NCBI RefSeq assembly: GCF_949987535.1
Contig: NC_080082.1
Coordinates: 30,974,011 to 31,038,010, forward strand
Direction: 5' to 3'
DNA length: 64,000 bases
From: Balaenoptera acutorostrata
Taxonomy: Eukaryota > Chordata > Mammalia > Artiodactyla > Balaenopteridae
In this document: positions 11,144-22,139 of the stretch, piece after piece
Layout of the letters: each line of letters opens with the position of its first letter
How positions within the stretch are numbered: position 1 is the stretch's first letter
Translations under genes and position numbers: made by a program
Notes under the pieces: model-generated
Seen by the model: only the letters and a program-made list of their open reading frames with translations
Databases searched by the model: none
Told to the model about the DNA's origin: nothing

Positions 11144-11792
11144 TTTTTTCTTATTGTGGTAAAATATGCATAACACACAATTTATCATTTTAACCATGTT
11201 AAAGTACAAAATTCAGTGACATTAAGTACATTCACATTGCTCTGCAACCATCACCGGTTTCTAGTGTTGGGACTTTTTCATCACCCCAACAAACAGTAAC
11301 CCATTAAGCACTCACTCCCCAATGTCCCCTACCCTCACCCCAGGCCCTTGGTGACCACTCATCTGCCTTCTGTCTCTATGGATTTACCTATTCTGGACCT
11401 TTTGTGTAAATGGAATCATACAATATGTGGTCTCTGCATCTGGCTTCTTTTCCTAGCATAATATTTTCAAGTGTCATCCATACTATAGGATATATCGCTC
11501 CCTCATTCCTTGTTACGGCTAAGTAATATTCCATGGTATAGAGAGACCACATTTCATTTATCCATCATCCACTGATGGACATTGGAGGTGTTCCCGCCTT
11601 CTGGCTATTGCACATAGACCTGCTATGAGTATTTCTGTATACATTTTTGACTGAACACCTGTCTTCAGTATTTCTGAGTATATATCTCTGAGTGGAACTG
11701 TTAGGTCTTATGAAAACTGCATGTTTAACTTGTTCAGGAACTGCTCACAATTCCCACAAGGGCTGTACCATCTGAAATTCCCACCAGCCATG
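11144..11792 (-). mobile_element. Old L1, 3' region in reverse
   Basis: Plus-strand words are reverse complements of L1 sequence: 'gtggtaaaatatgcataaca', 'tggaatcatacaatatgtgg', 'aagtaatattccatgg', 'tttatccatcatccactgat' and 'ggaactgctcacaattccca'. It abuts the forward L1 at 10597-11140, giving head-to-tail opposed fragments. All frames are broken. Confidence 0.75.
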
Positions 11793-12062
11793 TCCTGGGC
11801 CTCCAGTCATCCTGTGGGGTGCAGCTGGATGGAGAAGGCTCTAAAGGGATGCATGTCAAACATACAGAGCAGGAGTGAGGTCAATATGACCCGTAGCTGT
11901 GCTGACCACGGGGCATGAAGGGGAAAGCAGTGCCAAGGATGATGCCTGGTTTCTGGGTGGAGAGTGGTACCATTCACTGAGGTGCACGTGCTGGAAAGGA
12001 CCATGTTTATGGGTCGACCATGAGTTCAGTTTAGGGCACCTTAGTATTTTCAGAGAGCTCAC

Positions 12063-12265
12063 CCTGTTCTAAGCACTGTTTCCCAGCGCTTACCTCTATT
12101 ATTTTATTTAATCGTCACCAAATCTTCCAAGTGAAGCTAAGAGAGGACCCATAACTGGCCCAGGGTCACACAGCTGGAGAAGTGGAGTGGGCAGGATTTG
12201 AGGGGAGGTCCCCCGGACACAAGGTGTGTGATGCTGACCACGGGACCCTGCTGCCCTCTGAGCCA
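12063..12265 (-). mobile_element. MIR SINE
   Basis: On the plus strand the order 'gttctaagcactgtt', 'tattttatttaatcgtcacc' and 'ccagggtcacacagctgg' is the reverse complement of MIR, including its tRNA-like core. It is diverged and old. Confidence 0.75.
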
Positions 12266-12861
12266 CCTGCCTCGTAGAAAACCCTGATTGTCTCCACGTC
12301 TCCACCCCAGATGGTGTCACATGCAATTCTCACTCTCAACCCTGAGAGAGATATCAACTTCCATCTGTGTTGTTTATACACTCATGAATTATTTCAAGAT
12401 TTACCAAACCCCCCCCCCCAAAAAAGTGTTTTATTTTTATAATTAGGGAAAGGATAGACATTTTTTTAAAGGGGGGAAAAATAAAACCAAACAGGCACAG
12501 ATGCAGGGGAGGCCCAGGGGCCACGGGACTTCTGTTGGATGGAAGACCCTAAAGTAGGCGGCATCATTCTGGAAAGAGAAAGGCTGAGAACAGACGGGAT
12601 CAAAGGATGAAACATCCAGAAGCACATATCTGGGTGAATACCAAGTAACCCTGCTCGCCGGGACCATAGGAGGGGCCCCCGAGGCTGGAAGAGGTTGTTT
12701 CGGGACAAATAAAAGCAAGCGTTACCTACATAAGATAGTGCTGTGGTGCTTTGCCGTGTCCTCCCCCAAATTGTTACGTGTCTCTGCTACACCGAAAAGC
12801 GGTTGATTGTAAATGGAGCTCTGGTTATGGGGGAGAACTCCAGGCAGGCACTGGGGAATAA
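12266..12861. other. Non-coding segment, nothing recognised
   Basis: No gene or clear repeat is seen. A C-run (12411-12419) is followed by an A-run. Open frames on the minus strand look like chance. Confidence 0.4.
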
Positions 12862-12877
12862 AAGATGGTGTGTCTTG

Positions 12878-12995
12878 GGACTTCCCTGGTGGCCTAGTGG
12901 CTAGGATTCCGAGCTTTCACTGCTGTGGCCTGGGTTCAATCCCTGGTTGGGGAACTGAGATCCTGCAAGCCTCAGGGTATGACCAAAAAAAAAAA
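12878..12995 (+). mobile_element. CHR-2-like SINE, short, with perfect 16-bp target duplication
   Basis: The element begins GGACTTCCCTGGTGGCCTAG, has a Pol III B box GGTTCAATCCC at 12933-12943, and ends in an A-run. It is flanked by identical copies of AAGATGGTGTGTCTTG at 12862-12877 and 12996-13011. The perfect 16-base duplication points to a fairly recent insertion. The short body without the (AAAT)n tail resembles the CHR-2 group. Confidence 0.92.
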
Positions 12996-13011
12996 AAGAT
13001 GGTGTGTCTTG

Positions 13012-14569
13012 CTACCCTACTAGGCAGGCAGACAGACCTCACTAATGGATGGGGCCCAGACTCTGGCAGTGGCCCCAAAGCACTGTGAAGAATCCTTCTG
13101 TAGGCTCCCCGTCTCAGCGGCCTGCCCCCCTTTGGCATGCACGATTGACACTTCCTCGGGGTGGTATAAAATGCTGGCAGACACAGCTTCACTGACCATC
13201 CCCTCCTTCCCTCCCACCCTCAGGCTGGCTTCCCTGAGGCTCTTATAGAGAAACAACTGCTGTCACCCTCAGAAAACCAAAAAGCCTGTTGAGGGGAAAG
13301 CGACAAAAGCCTCTTCCAGGAGGACAGACAAACTCTGAGCTCTCTAAGGATGGCATGGTACACAAGGGGGGGTTCGTCCACAGGAGGAAGAAACACTCCT
13401 TCACAAGGTAGCAGACAAAGCTCCAGTGCGCCCCGGGCCCAGAGTGGTGTTGGCAGAAAGAAATCAACAGGCACGAGGAGGACGTGGGCCTGATTCCAAA
13501 TGATAGAGCCATGCCTCAGGTGAAGCCGGGCTGCCTCAGCCAGACCCCACGCCCTCGCCAGAGAGGTCTACATTCAGTGACTAGTAATTGCGGGGGCCGG
13601 GGGGTGGTATATAAGCCCAGCACCCTCATCCCCACTCACGACTAGTCTAGGACCAGCTCCTGGGGGCTGCCTGAGGCCTCCACAGCTCAGCTTCTCCCTC
13701 CGCCCAGGGCTGCTGCCTCCCTTCCCTCTGCAGGTGGGAGTCTCCCTGCTCTCGGGGAACCCCACCTGCCCCGTGGATGCTGGTCCCTCTTCTTCCACCC
13801 TCCTACTACCTGTTAGTCATCTCTCGGCTCCACCGCCTCCTCCTCTAGGAAGTCCCCTGGGACTGCCCCTCTTCCCACCTACAGTCAGGGCCCTCCATCT
13901 TTGGCTTCCCCAGCACTCGGGTATGCCCTCCTTGGGACTTTATCTCAGTTTGTGATGACTTTATTTGGTGACTGTCTGAATCTTGCATTCACATTCACAG
14001 GCCCCACGGAGACAGGAACAGTATCTGGTTTTGTCCACTCCACATCCTCAGACCCATCCCATGCCTGGATGTATTTGTTTGATCAACAAGGTCCCTGGTA
14101 GTGACAAGGGTCAAGGCTCCGATCCAGGTGGCGTTTCTGGCCTAATGAAGACCCAATCCAGACTATGCCATGAGGCCAAATCCCCTCTCCTGCAAAGACC
14201 CTTCTTCAAAGGTGGGATTTCTCTTCTCATTGACGAATAGCCCTTCTACCAACCCACCTCCCCACCCACAAACGAGGGGGAGACGATCACCTTTCCCCTC
14301 GGGCCAGAAGCAGGTGTCTCCCTCCAGGTATGCTGGTCCCCTTTGTCTGGCCCCCACGTCCCCATGACGCCCAGCCCTGGGCTTGGTCGCAACTCGGGTA
14401 CCTTGTTTTTCTTTCCTTCGTACACAGGTTACGGGAGGGTAGGAAGCTGGAGGCCCCGCCAGGGCTGAGGGCTCGGCACCTCTCATAATGGGAGGTCAAA
14501 AGAAATGAAAACCCACCTCCCTTGCCCCATCATCTGAATTCCTACATTGGCTATGACATGGCTAAGGGG
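13012..14569. other. Non-coding segment with a possible L2 piece
   Basis: No gene is supported although several short frames are open on both strands. The CT-rich part at about 13670-14075 has L2-like 3' words ('ttcacaggccccacggagac', 'ggttttgtccactccac') and may be a very diverged L2. The rest is unassigned. Confidence 0.35.
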
Positions 14570-14695
14570 AAAATATTGGATTTATTTTTATGAGTTAGTC
14601 ATCACCCTAAGGCCCTTAAGAGGAACTGTGCGAAGTGAATCCATTCAGAAGGTCGGAAGGTCATTGCTAACTTGTAAAAATAAATCCAATATTTT
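14570..14695. repeat. Long-range inverted repeat with perfect 21-bp arms
   Basis: The arm at 14570-14590 (aaaatattggat...) and the arm at 14675-14695 (...atccaatatttt) are perfect reverse complements over 21 bases, separated by 84 bases. Just inside, 'gttagtcatcacc' and 'ggtcattgctaac' pair again in part (about 11 of 16), extending the stem. It could be a short MITE, a structured RNA such as a miRNA precursor, or a chance survivor. No known family was recognised. Confidence 0.7.
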
Positions 14696-14699
14696 TCAC

Positions 14700-15345
14700 T
14701 CTGTCTTATTAGATTTATATGATGCAGACATCCGAGGGAGGTTTGTTTTAAAAAAAAAAAATGGTCATTTTCCAGTGCTACTTAGCATATTTCTTCCTAG
14801 CCTCAACCAAATATCCATTCCATCTCCAGGCTTCCGCTGATCATTTGGCTGTCTGGCAATTTCTTGATTTAAAAAAAATTTATTTTGAAATGAGTACCTG
14901 AGAGTCTTCACGTCTCTCCCTTCCATCATTCCACCTCTACAGATACCAGCACCAATGTTTTCTGAGCCTAAAGTAGTCAAACGTGGAGGTTGGAAATAAA
15001 TGAAAATATTTGACGGGTGGTGCCCCCCATAGGTTCAAAAATTCACTTTTTATCGGAAAAAAAGGCAGTAGTGTAGGATCGATGGACTCACTGCCATCAC
15101 TCAGGAAGCCAGCTGTGCTACCCACATGTCTCTCTCTCAAGTTCCCAGGTTGCTTCCGTCTACGCCAGCATCTCCCAGATGAGAATGAGGGGTTATTGGT
15201 CGCCCGAGGGTTTGTGGGGAAAGTCCATTGCCCCTCCTGGATATTTGCTCAAGCTGACTCCCCTTCTCTCTCCTTCCTCACTGCCCGCACATTTACTTTC
15301 TCTAGCAAGAGTCTGACATTTAATTATAACTGTGTTCTGCACCCA
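14700..15345. other. Non-coding segment
   Basis: No gene or clear repeat is visible. A frame open from 15010 to 15570 has no recognisable domain and runs into the interspersed repeat downstream, so I do not call it a gene. Confidence 0.4.
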
Positions 15346-15349
15346 AAGC

Positions 15350-15775
15350 CAGTTTCCCCTCTGTTTGCTAGGGCTGCCTTAACAGAGTACCACAGGCTGG
15401 GTGGCTTACACGAGACAAATCTATTTTCTTCCAGTTCTGGAGGCTGCAAGTCCAAGGTCAAGGTGTCGGCAGGTTTAGTTTCCTCTGAGGCTTCTCTCCT
15501 TGGCTTGCAGGTGGCCGCCTTTTTGCTGTGTCCTCACGTGGTCTTGTTCTCTATGCGTGCACGTGGCTGATATCTAAACTTCCTCTTTATAAGGATGACA
15601 GTCAGATTGGATCAGGGTCCGCCTTAAAGACCTCATTTCAACTTAATCACCTCTTTAAAGGCCCTACCTCCAAATGCCGTCACATTCTAAGGTACTGGGT
15701 TTAGGGCTTCAATATATGAATGGTGGGGCAGCGGGAGGGGAGGCGGACAAAATTCAGCTCATAACACCCTCCCAG
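15350..15775. mobile_element. Ancient interspersed repeat, family unassigned
   Basis: The order 'gtttgctagggctgcctta', 'agtaccacaggctgggtggc', 'ttccagttctggaggctgca', 'ggtcaaggtgtcggcagg', 'tcctctttataaggatgaca', 'acctccaaatgccgtcacat' and 'ggtactgggtttagggctt' is a well-known mammalian dispersed repeat. I recognise the sequence but do not remember which family name applies with certainty. Confidence 0.7.
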
Positions 15776-16512
15776 GAGAGACACTAAGCTTTTTACTGAC
15801 AAGGAGTCTCAGTCTTCAAACAGCTTTCAGGCCCCTCACTGCACTCACTCCATATGCTGAAGGGGCTTCGCAAAGACTTGAGTTAAACCTCAGCACTAAG
15901 AGAGCAATGATGCGTGAATTATATTTAAGGGATGTGAGTGTCCTGTAACCATCATTCTTGTTATTTCATAGCCACGTTTCATACTTTATCTGTGTGCCCA
16001 TGCCCACATACATTACCTTCTCATGGATTACCTTTCTCTAACTACAAAGCCACTTTGGACAGAAAAAGCAGGAACGGGATTGACAGTGATTTTAATCTGC
16101 CAATTACGAATGGTGGGAACCGCCATAGCCCCATGGCTTGTTATGTTTCAACTTCTTTCTTAAAGCTGAAATTTCAGATTATTGTGTGTTCTCAAGAGAA
16201 AAGCCATCCTTCTCTGCTCTGCCTTTCCAAGGCCACTTTGCTGTCCGTGATAAATACCCAAAGCCAGCCAGATTGATCCCGCTGTGCTGGATGGGTCTCG
16301 GCTCCCCTGGAGAGAGTGTGAGTGATAATGTGGTCACCACCTATCTGGCCTCAGCCCAGGATCTAGTCTCCCACCCCTTCTGCAGGATTCAGTGGAGAGG
16401 CGGGAGAACTCTGGTTGGGCCAGAGGGCTTGGCGGAAAGTAAGTTCTGGAATTCTCCAATCTCCGTCAACCAGTGCTTTAAGTTCTTATCATGGCAAGCT
16501 TCATTCACTCTC
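15776..16512. other. Non-coding segment, nothing recognised
   Basis: No gene or clear repeat. Two overlapping plus-strand frames (15938-16276 and 16138-16551) have no domain signature, and the second runs into an L1. Confidence 0.4.
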
Positions 16513-16526
16513 AGGAATAGGTCTTT

Positions 16527-17267
16527 TTTTATCAATATATTTTGTTATTGAAGTATAGTTGATTTACAATGTAGTGTTGATTTCTGCTGTATAGCAAAGT
16601 GATTCACTTATACATATATACATATATATATATATATACATTCTTTTTAAAATATTCTTTTCCATTATGGTTTATTACAGGATATTGAACATAGTTCTCT
16701 GTGCTATACAATAGGACCTTGCTGTTTATCCATCCTATGTATAATAGCTGACATCTGCTAACCCCAAACTCCCACTCCATTCCTCCCCCATCCCCCTCCC
16801 CCTTGGTAACCACCAGTCTGTTCTCTATGTCCATGAGTCTGTTTCTGTTTCATAGATAGGTTCATTTGTGTCATGTTTTAGAATTTCACATATACCATAA
16901 GTGATATCATATGGTATTTGTCTTTCTCTTTCCGACTTACTTCACTTAGTATAATAATCTCTGGGTCCATCCACGTTGCTGCAAATGGCATTATTTCCTT
17001 CTTTTTTATGGCTGATTAGTATTCCACTGTATACATGTACCACATCTTCTTTATCCATTCATCTGTTGATGGACATTTAGGTTGTTTCCATGTCTTGGCT
17101 ACTGTGAATTGTGCTGCTGTGAACATAAGGGTGCATGTATATTTTTGAATTAGAGTTTTGTCTGGATATATGCCCAGGAGTGGGATTGCTGGATCATACG
17201 GTAACTCTATTTTTAGTTTTTTGAGGAACCTCCATACTGTTTTCCACAGTGCCTGCACCAACTTACA
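16527..17267 (-). mobile_element. 5'-truncated L1, reverse orientation
   Basis: On the minus strand this contains the ORF2 C-terminus and the whole 3' UTR; on the plus strand it shows a T-run at the left edge, then 'ttgatttacaatgtagtgtt' and 'gtaaccaccagtctgttctc'. Target duplications AGGAATAGGTCTTT (16513-16526) and AGGAGTAGGTCTTT (17268-17281) differ at one base. It contains an (AT)n stretch near 16615-16638. Confidence 0.9.
17016..17261 (-). pseudogene. L1 ORF2p C-terminal remnant
   Basis: This 81-residue open frame on the minus strand matches the C-terminal region of the L1 ORF2 protein, with '[20 protein letters not shown]' and '[20 protein letters not shown]'. The intact protein has an endonuclease, a reverse transcriptase and a Cys-rich end and copies L1 RNA at the target site. 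Here only the tail remains because the insertion is 5' truncated, so it cannot be functional. Confidence 0.85.
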
Positions 17268-17281
17268 AGGAGTAGGTCTTT

Positions 17282-18047
17282 ATACAAGAAAAGTAAGCTG
17301 CTCTCTAATGGGTGTGATTTTAAGGGTCTTCCTGCCCCAGAATATTCACCATGTTTCAAAATTCCACCATTAAAAGCCACTCCTTTGATTTAAGGGAAGC
17401 GTTATGCTCCGTGGAACATTGGATTCATATAAATGACTATCTTGGGTTGTGCGGGGGAGCTAAGGAAGAGTTCTTTAAGGGGAGGGAGAGAGACTACTTT
17501 TTCTTTGACACATTGTCTTCCTAGATCCTAGCATGAGTCCTGCCACATAGGCCATTCAATCAATCTCTCTAGAATGACTGTTTAAATGGCCAGATAAGTT
17601 TGGGAAACACCAGATGAAAGCCAACATGAAGCACAGTTTCTTACTCTGGACCTTCACAGAGTTGTGTGAGCGGACGTGCCTTAGGAAAGGCCAAGAGAGG
17701 AAGCTCCTTTGGAAACATATTTATCTGGGTCTAATATTCCCAAATGCAGTTAACTGCCAGATTGAGATACTCTTGTTCTCCGGTGGTGGAGTTTTTATAG
17801 ATGAAGAACGTCCTGTGCAGTGCAGAGGAAGAACACTAAGAAGCAAGTGAAGGGGCATGAATCTGATAAAAATGGCCTTTGGGGGGACTGAGAAGCAGTT
17901 GCGTAGATGGGGGCCTATGGAAAACCTGGAAACCTGCGGGGCCTCAAAGCCCATTTGAGGGAAATGCTGATGGCGGGCGCTGTCTCTAGTAGGCACCTGA
18001 TTGAATGGGTTTCAGTTACATCAGGGGTGGGGAGAGAGCAGAGGGTT
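17282..18047. other. Non-coding segment between two opposed L1s
   Basis: No gene or clear repeat is seen. It is the spacer of the inverted L1 pair. Confidence 0.4.
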
Positions 18048-18064
18048 TCAGAGGAAGTCGATTT

Positions 18065-18596
18065 GACTTAAATGTCCATCAACAGATGAATGGATAAAGA
18101 AGAGGTGGTATATATATACAATGGAATATTACTCGGCCATAAAAAAGAATGAAATTATGCCATTTGCGGCAACATGGGTGCAACTAGAGATTATCATACT
18201 AAGTGAAGTAAGTCAGAAAGAGAAAGACAAATACCCTATAATATCATTTATATGTGGCATCTAAAATATGACACAAATGAACCTATCTATGAAACAGAAA
18301 CAGAATCATGGACAAAGAAAACAGACTGGTGGTTGCTGAGGGGGAGGAGCTTGGGGGAGGAATGGGGTGGGAGGTTGGGATTAGCAGATGTAAGCTACTA
18401 TATATGGAATGGATAAACAGCAAGGCCCTACTGTATAGCACAGAGAACTATATTCAGAATCTTATAATAAACCATAATGGAAAAGAATATTAAAAAAAAA
18501 AAAGAATGTATATATACGTATCACTGAATCACTTTGCTGTACAGCAGAAACTACCACAACATTGTAAATCAACTATATACTTCAATTTAAAAATAA
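18065..18596 (+). mobile_element. 5'-truncated L1 3' end, forward orientation
   Basis: It begins inside ORF2 ('aaatgtccatcaacagatga'), continues through 'actcggccataaaaaagaat' and the 3' UTR ('ccctactgtatagcacagag', 'ttgtaaatcaactatatact') to an A-rich end. Target duplications TCAGAGGAAGTCGATTT (18048-18064) and TCAGAGGAAGTTGATTT (18597-18613) differ at one of 17 bases. The frame is broken by several changes. Confidence 0.92.
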
Positions 18597-18613
18597 TCAG
18601 AGGAAGTTGATTT

Positions 18614-19799
18614 TCATGGATTTGTCACCAGGTCCCCCGCAGATGTCTAGGGCAGGTAAATCTTCCTGGGAGCGGGGAATGAGCAGGAAGTGGGGAAAGA
18701 TGAGGAGGGAGGAGAGTCAGTAGAGCAGGGAACTGGGGGCTGGCAGAGCCATAGAGGCAGGTAGGGATGGGGAGTCGGGGCCCCAAGGAAGCCTGAAGAT
18801 GAGGGTCACAGTCACGCCCAAGCCTGACCCTGCTCCCTGGTGCTGTCAAATAAACACAACCTCGTCATTAAGAAGCTAAGTCCGTTCTTCTCATTCTGGG
18901 AAAAGACAGAGAGACAGGGAGAAAGAGAGGCAGAGAGACAGAATAGCTCCCGTCTCTCAGAGCTTCAGTTTATCCCTCCCTTTGATGAGCTGCTGGCTTG
19001 ATGCGCACAAAGAACAGGGCAATTTAAAACTCGGGAAACTCGGCTTTCAATAATTCCCCGCTAGGTTTCCGCCAGAGAAGAGTAAATAACACAACGACTA
19101 CAAACGCTGGGAGCAAAATCGCCAATAACAGCTCCATGCTTATGATAACTTTCCCAATTTTCTGCAATCTCTGCCACTTCTCTCTTGACTTGGGTCTGTA
19201 TCAGATTTTTTTTTTTCCCCTTTATTGAACATCTGCCTTGGGAGCCACTGTCACAAAAAGTAATAAACACATCAATCCAAAAGAAAAAGAGAGGATTGTG
19301 CAATCCAAACTACTTAACCAATCAAATGGGCAGCTGGCGGAATGAAATGGGAGGGTGAGAGCTAAGAGACCCACTTCCCAGAGAAGGTTTCTAATGATGG
19401 TACCCACCCGCGGCGGAAGATGTACCCAAACTGCACCAAGGCTGCCGAATAAGTTAATTGCAGTTTCTAACACTAATTACAGGTTTCAACCTTTGTTGAG
19501 ATTTCAAGCCCTGGGATTAATTTGTAAGTCTTTCATTCAGCCAAAATTTGACAGCTCTTGCTTTCCCTCTGCCTCTTCCCAAATATAAGGGAACAAGGGG
19601 AGGATTTGTCTTGGAATAAAGACTTCCTTTCCTTACAAAATAAACCCAAATAATCATATCACCCCTTTCCTTCTTACCGGTGGATTCTGCAAACATGTAC
19701 TGGAGAGGGCAATTACGATGTTCACCGTCCCTGAAGGTCCCCCTCCCCACCCAAATAACAACAACAAAAAGGGAAACAAAAGCATCTTATGTTTTCCAG
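18614..19799. other. Repeat-poor non-coding segment
   Basis: No gene or recognised repeat. GA-rich sequence lies at about 18900-18940. The part around 19070-19170 and 19440-19500 (AACACTAATTACAGG) looks like candidate conserved non-coding DNA. Open frames are short. Confidence 0.35.
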
Positions 19800-20260
19800 T
19801 TATCGGCCCAGAAATAGTCAAAGATTGCTTGCATACCGAACAGACGAAATCAAATCTTTCACTACTGCTTAAAAGAAAAAAATCTTATTACAAATTACAT
19901 TTAACTCAGGTGTGTATAGTTTGCTAGTCCTTATCCAATTGTAAATTAGACCAGGGCTGCCTGTTGGGAGGGAAAAGTGGCTTTTGAAACATGTCTAATT
20001 GACCGGGTATAAATTACCTGCAGCAGATTTGTGAAGCAAATTTGAAGCAGGAGATGCCTCCAGGCAGCATTGTATTGACCGTAGATTGATATTCAGCTGA
20101 TTTTAAGGTGAAAAATAAATATTGCTTTAGCAGCAATTTAATTAACAAATCATTGCACAAATGGTAAGAATATTGTGTTGTCTAATACAGGGATTTAAGT
20201 TTTTTTTTTAAACAATTATCTGATAAGTGCTTAGTGTCCCATGTAGATTAATTGTCTTTA
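19800..20260. promoter_or_regulatory. Candidate conserved non-coding block
   Basis: Repeat-free, AT-rich sequence with GTCTAATTGACC near 19993, a small inverted repeat ATTGCT..AGCAAT (20121-20137), AATTTAATTAAC just after it, and a C/EBP-like ATTGCACAA near 20152. It resembles conserved developmental enhancers. Conservation and function are inferred. Confidence 0.4.
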
Positions 20261-20454
20261 GGTATCACTCCAAGTCTGTGAATCCGCATAAAGTAAAATA
20301 ATGGTTATGGGCACTCGGCTCATTTTTCTTTAGACTCTAAAAGTGAGATTTTCCCTGATCCTGAATGAAATGAAAACGCGTCTCTTCAGCCCTGGCAAAA
20401 CCTGAGTTGTGCCGTTTTTAGCAGAGCCCTTGTGGGATATTTGGAAGCTGGAGG

Positions 20455-20600
20455 GATTCAGGAGGCCCCAGCTGTCAGGCCAGCTCTGTCCTCAAGTTGT
20501 CATGTGACCTTGGGCCGATCACTTCACTTCTCTCAGCCCCGGTTCCTTCGTGGATTAGCTCATCCCTAAAGTGATGGTGTTCTGATAAACAACTGGCTCT
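20455..20600 (+). mobile_element. Probable MIR fragment
   Basis: 'catgtgaccttgggccgatc' and 'acttctctcagccccggtt' follow the MIR core (gtgaccttgggcaagtcac, cctctctgagcctcagttt). It is highly diverged. Confidence 0.45.
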
Positions 20601-21119
20601 TGGAGGGGGAAGGCCCCTGATTGGTAGTGTTTGCCCATTCCCATGGTGTCAATACTCCCACTGTTGCTGATGTCAAGCTACCGCTTTGACATTACTGAAC
20701 ACATAGTTGGGATGAGATGCCTCAAGCCATCTCAAACCAGCTCCAGCTGACCACTGCCCCTAAGATCCCTTCTAGTTCAAGAACTCCATCACTTTACGAA
20801 TGTAACATACATAGAAGGCTCACCAGCTTTCAGAAAAGGAATAAAAACAAACTTTAAATGCACATACAACAAGGAGAGAATTATATCAATACCTTTCTTT
20901 TCTGATAATTCAGAAATTATTTCAGAACCCTCCAGTATAACAGGGTTATCATAATGAATATCAGTATGATTTCTCATTAATAGGATGTCCAGAATATCCA
21001 GCTTTTCTCATTTTGTTCTGTTAGAGGGGGAAAAAGCAAGGCAATAGCAATATCATCTAATACAGAGATAATGTCTATAAGGGTTCCCAGAAATCCTCCA
21101 ATGAACTGATTTTTTAAAA
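20601..21119. other. Non-coding segment, nothing recognised
   Basis: AT-rich sequence without a gene or clear repeat. Confidence 0.35.
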
Positions 21120-21287
21120 ATATCTTCTTTCCCTTAATACCAAAGTATTATACGTGCAACGAAGAGAATACAGGTGAATTTAGGAAAGCAAGAACAAACA
21201 AAAAAAGTTTAAATCTCTGTAGTTACCTCACCCAGAAATTAATGTATCGGTATATTATTATTCAGTTATTTCTTTCTCCTCTCTCTG

Positions 21288-21325
<38 letters not shown>

Positions 21326-21545
21326 ATTTATACTATTTTTACAAAAATGGGATCAAACAAGGTTTTGTGACTTTTTACTTGCTAAACAATGAAAATGTTC
21401 CCATGTCATAAGATACTCCTGCTTTATTTTTAAGGACTGCATCACCAGGCTTTAATCAATCAATCAATCCTTTATTTTTGGACCTCTAGGCTGCTTCCAG
21501 TTGTGTGGTAGTATAAGACCACTGTGTATTTGGTATAACGGACTG
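21120..21545 (-). mobile_element. Old L1 3' region in reverse, with (AC)n insert
   Basis: Plus-strand words 'ttacaaaaatgggatcaaac', 'tgttcccatgtcataag' and 'aggctgcttccagttgtgtg' are the reverse of an old L1 3' region. The microsatellite at 21292-21323 lies inside. Boundaries are uncertain. Confidence 0.5.
21292..21323 (+). repeat. (AC)n microsatellite
   Basis: About 16 uninterrupted AC units, likely length-variable. Confidence 0.95.
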
Positions 21546-22139
21546 AATCTTTGTACGAAGTCATAATGATTGCTGATGAATGAATTTCAAGAACAGGAGA
21601 TGCTGCATCTACTAATGTAAAAAAAAGATCAAACTTGTCACTGAAAGAAACCTGTTAGCGTTAACTCTGTATGAGATCAGAGAATACCCACGGTCTAGAG
21701 ACAGGCCCAAACTGATTGAGTGATGTTGTATGGTTTTATTTTGTTTCTCCCACAAGGCAATGAGGAATCAGTACTGTTGGTTGGTGTCATCTTGTCAGTC
21801 ATATATCACTGTTCTTCATAAGGATGACCACAGACATGGGGGAAGGGTCCAGGAGGCCAGTTCTCCATCCCTCTTCCCATTTCAGAGCAGCTGCCTCAGA
21901 AGTAAGTGGAGGAAACCTTACTTCTGTGGACAGTCCACAGAACTGTCCTTGCTTGGAGGAGAGATGGCAGGGAGAGCCAGCCTCCTGCTAATGGGCAGAG
22001 AGGGCTCTGGACACTGAAGCTCCTGCAGGCCTGAGAAAAAGGCCATGTGAAGGGCATTAAAAACCCCTCTCTCGCCATATAGACTTACTGCAAGAAATAG
22101 CTTTAGGAAATTTCTGATTTCCTTTTGCAACAATATTCA
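21546..22139. other. Non-coding segment, nothing recognised
   Basis: No gene or clear repeat is visible. Confidence 0.35.

Noticed and set aside
12933..12943. Pol III B box suggesting a tRNA gene
   Set aside because: It belongs to a tRNA-derived SINE with target duplications; there is no cloverleaf. The same holds for 59218-59228.
15010..15570. 186-codon open frame on the plus strand
   Set aside because: No domain, low-complexity serine- and leucine-rich translation, and its second half runs into an ancient dispersed repeat. No splice or promoter context supports a gene.
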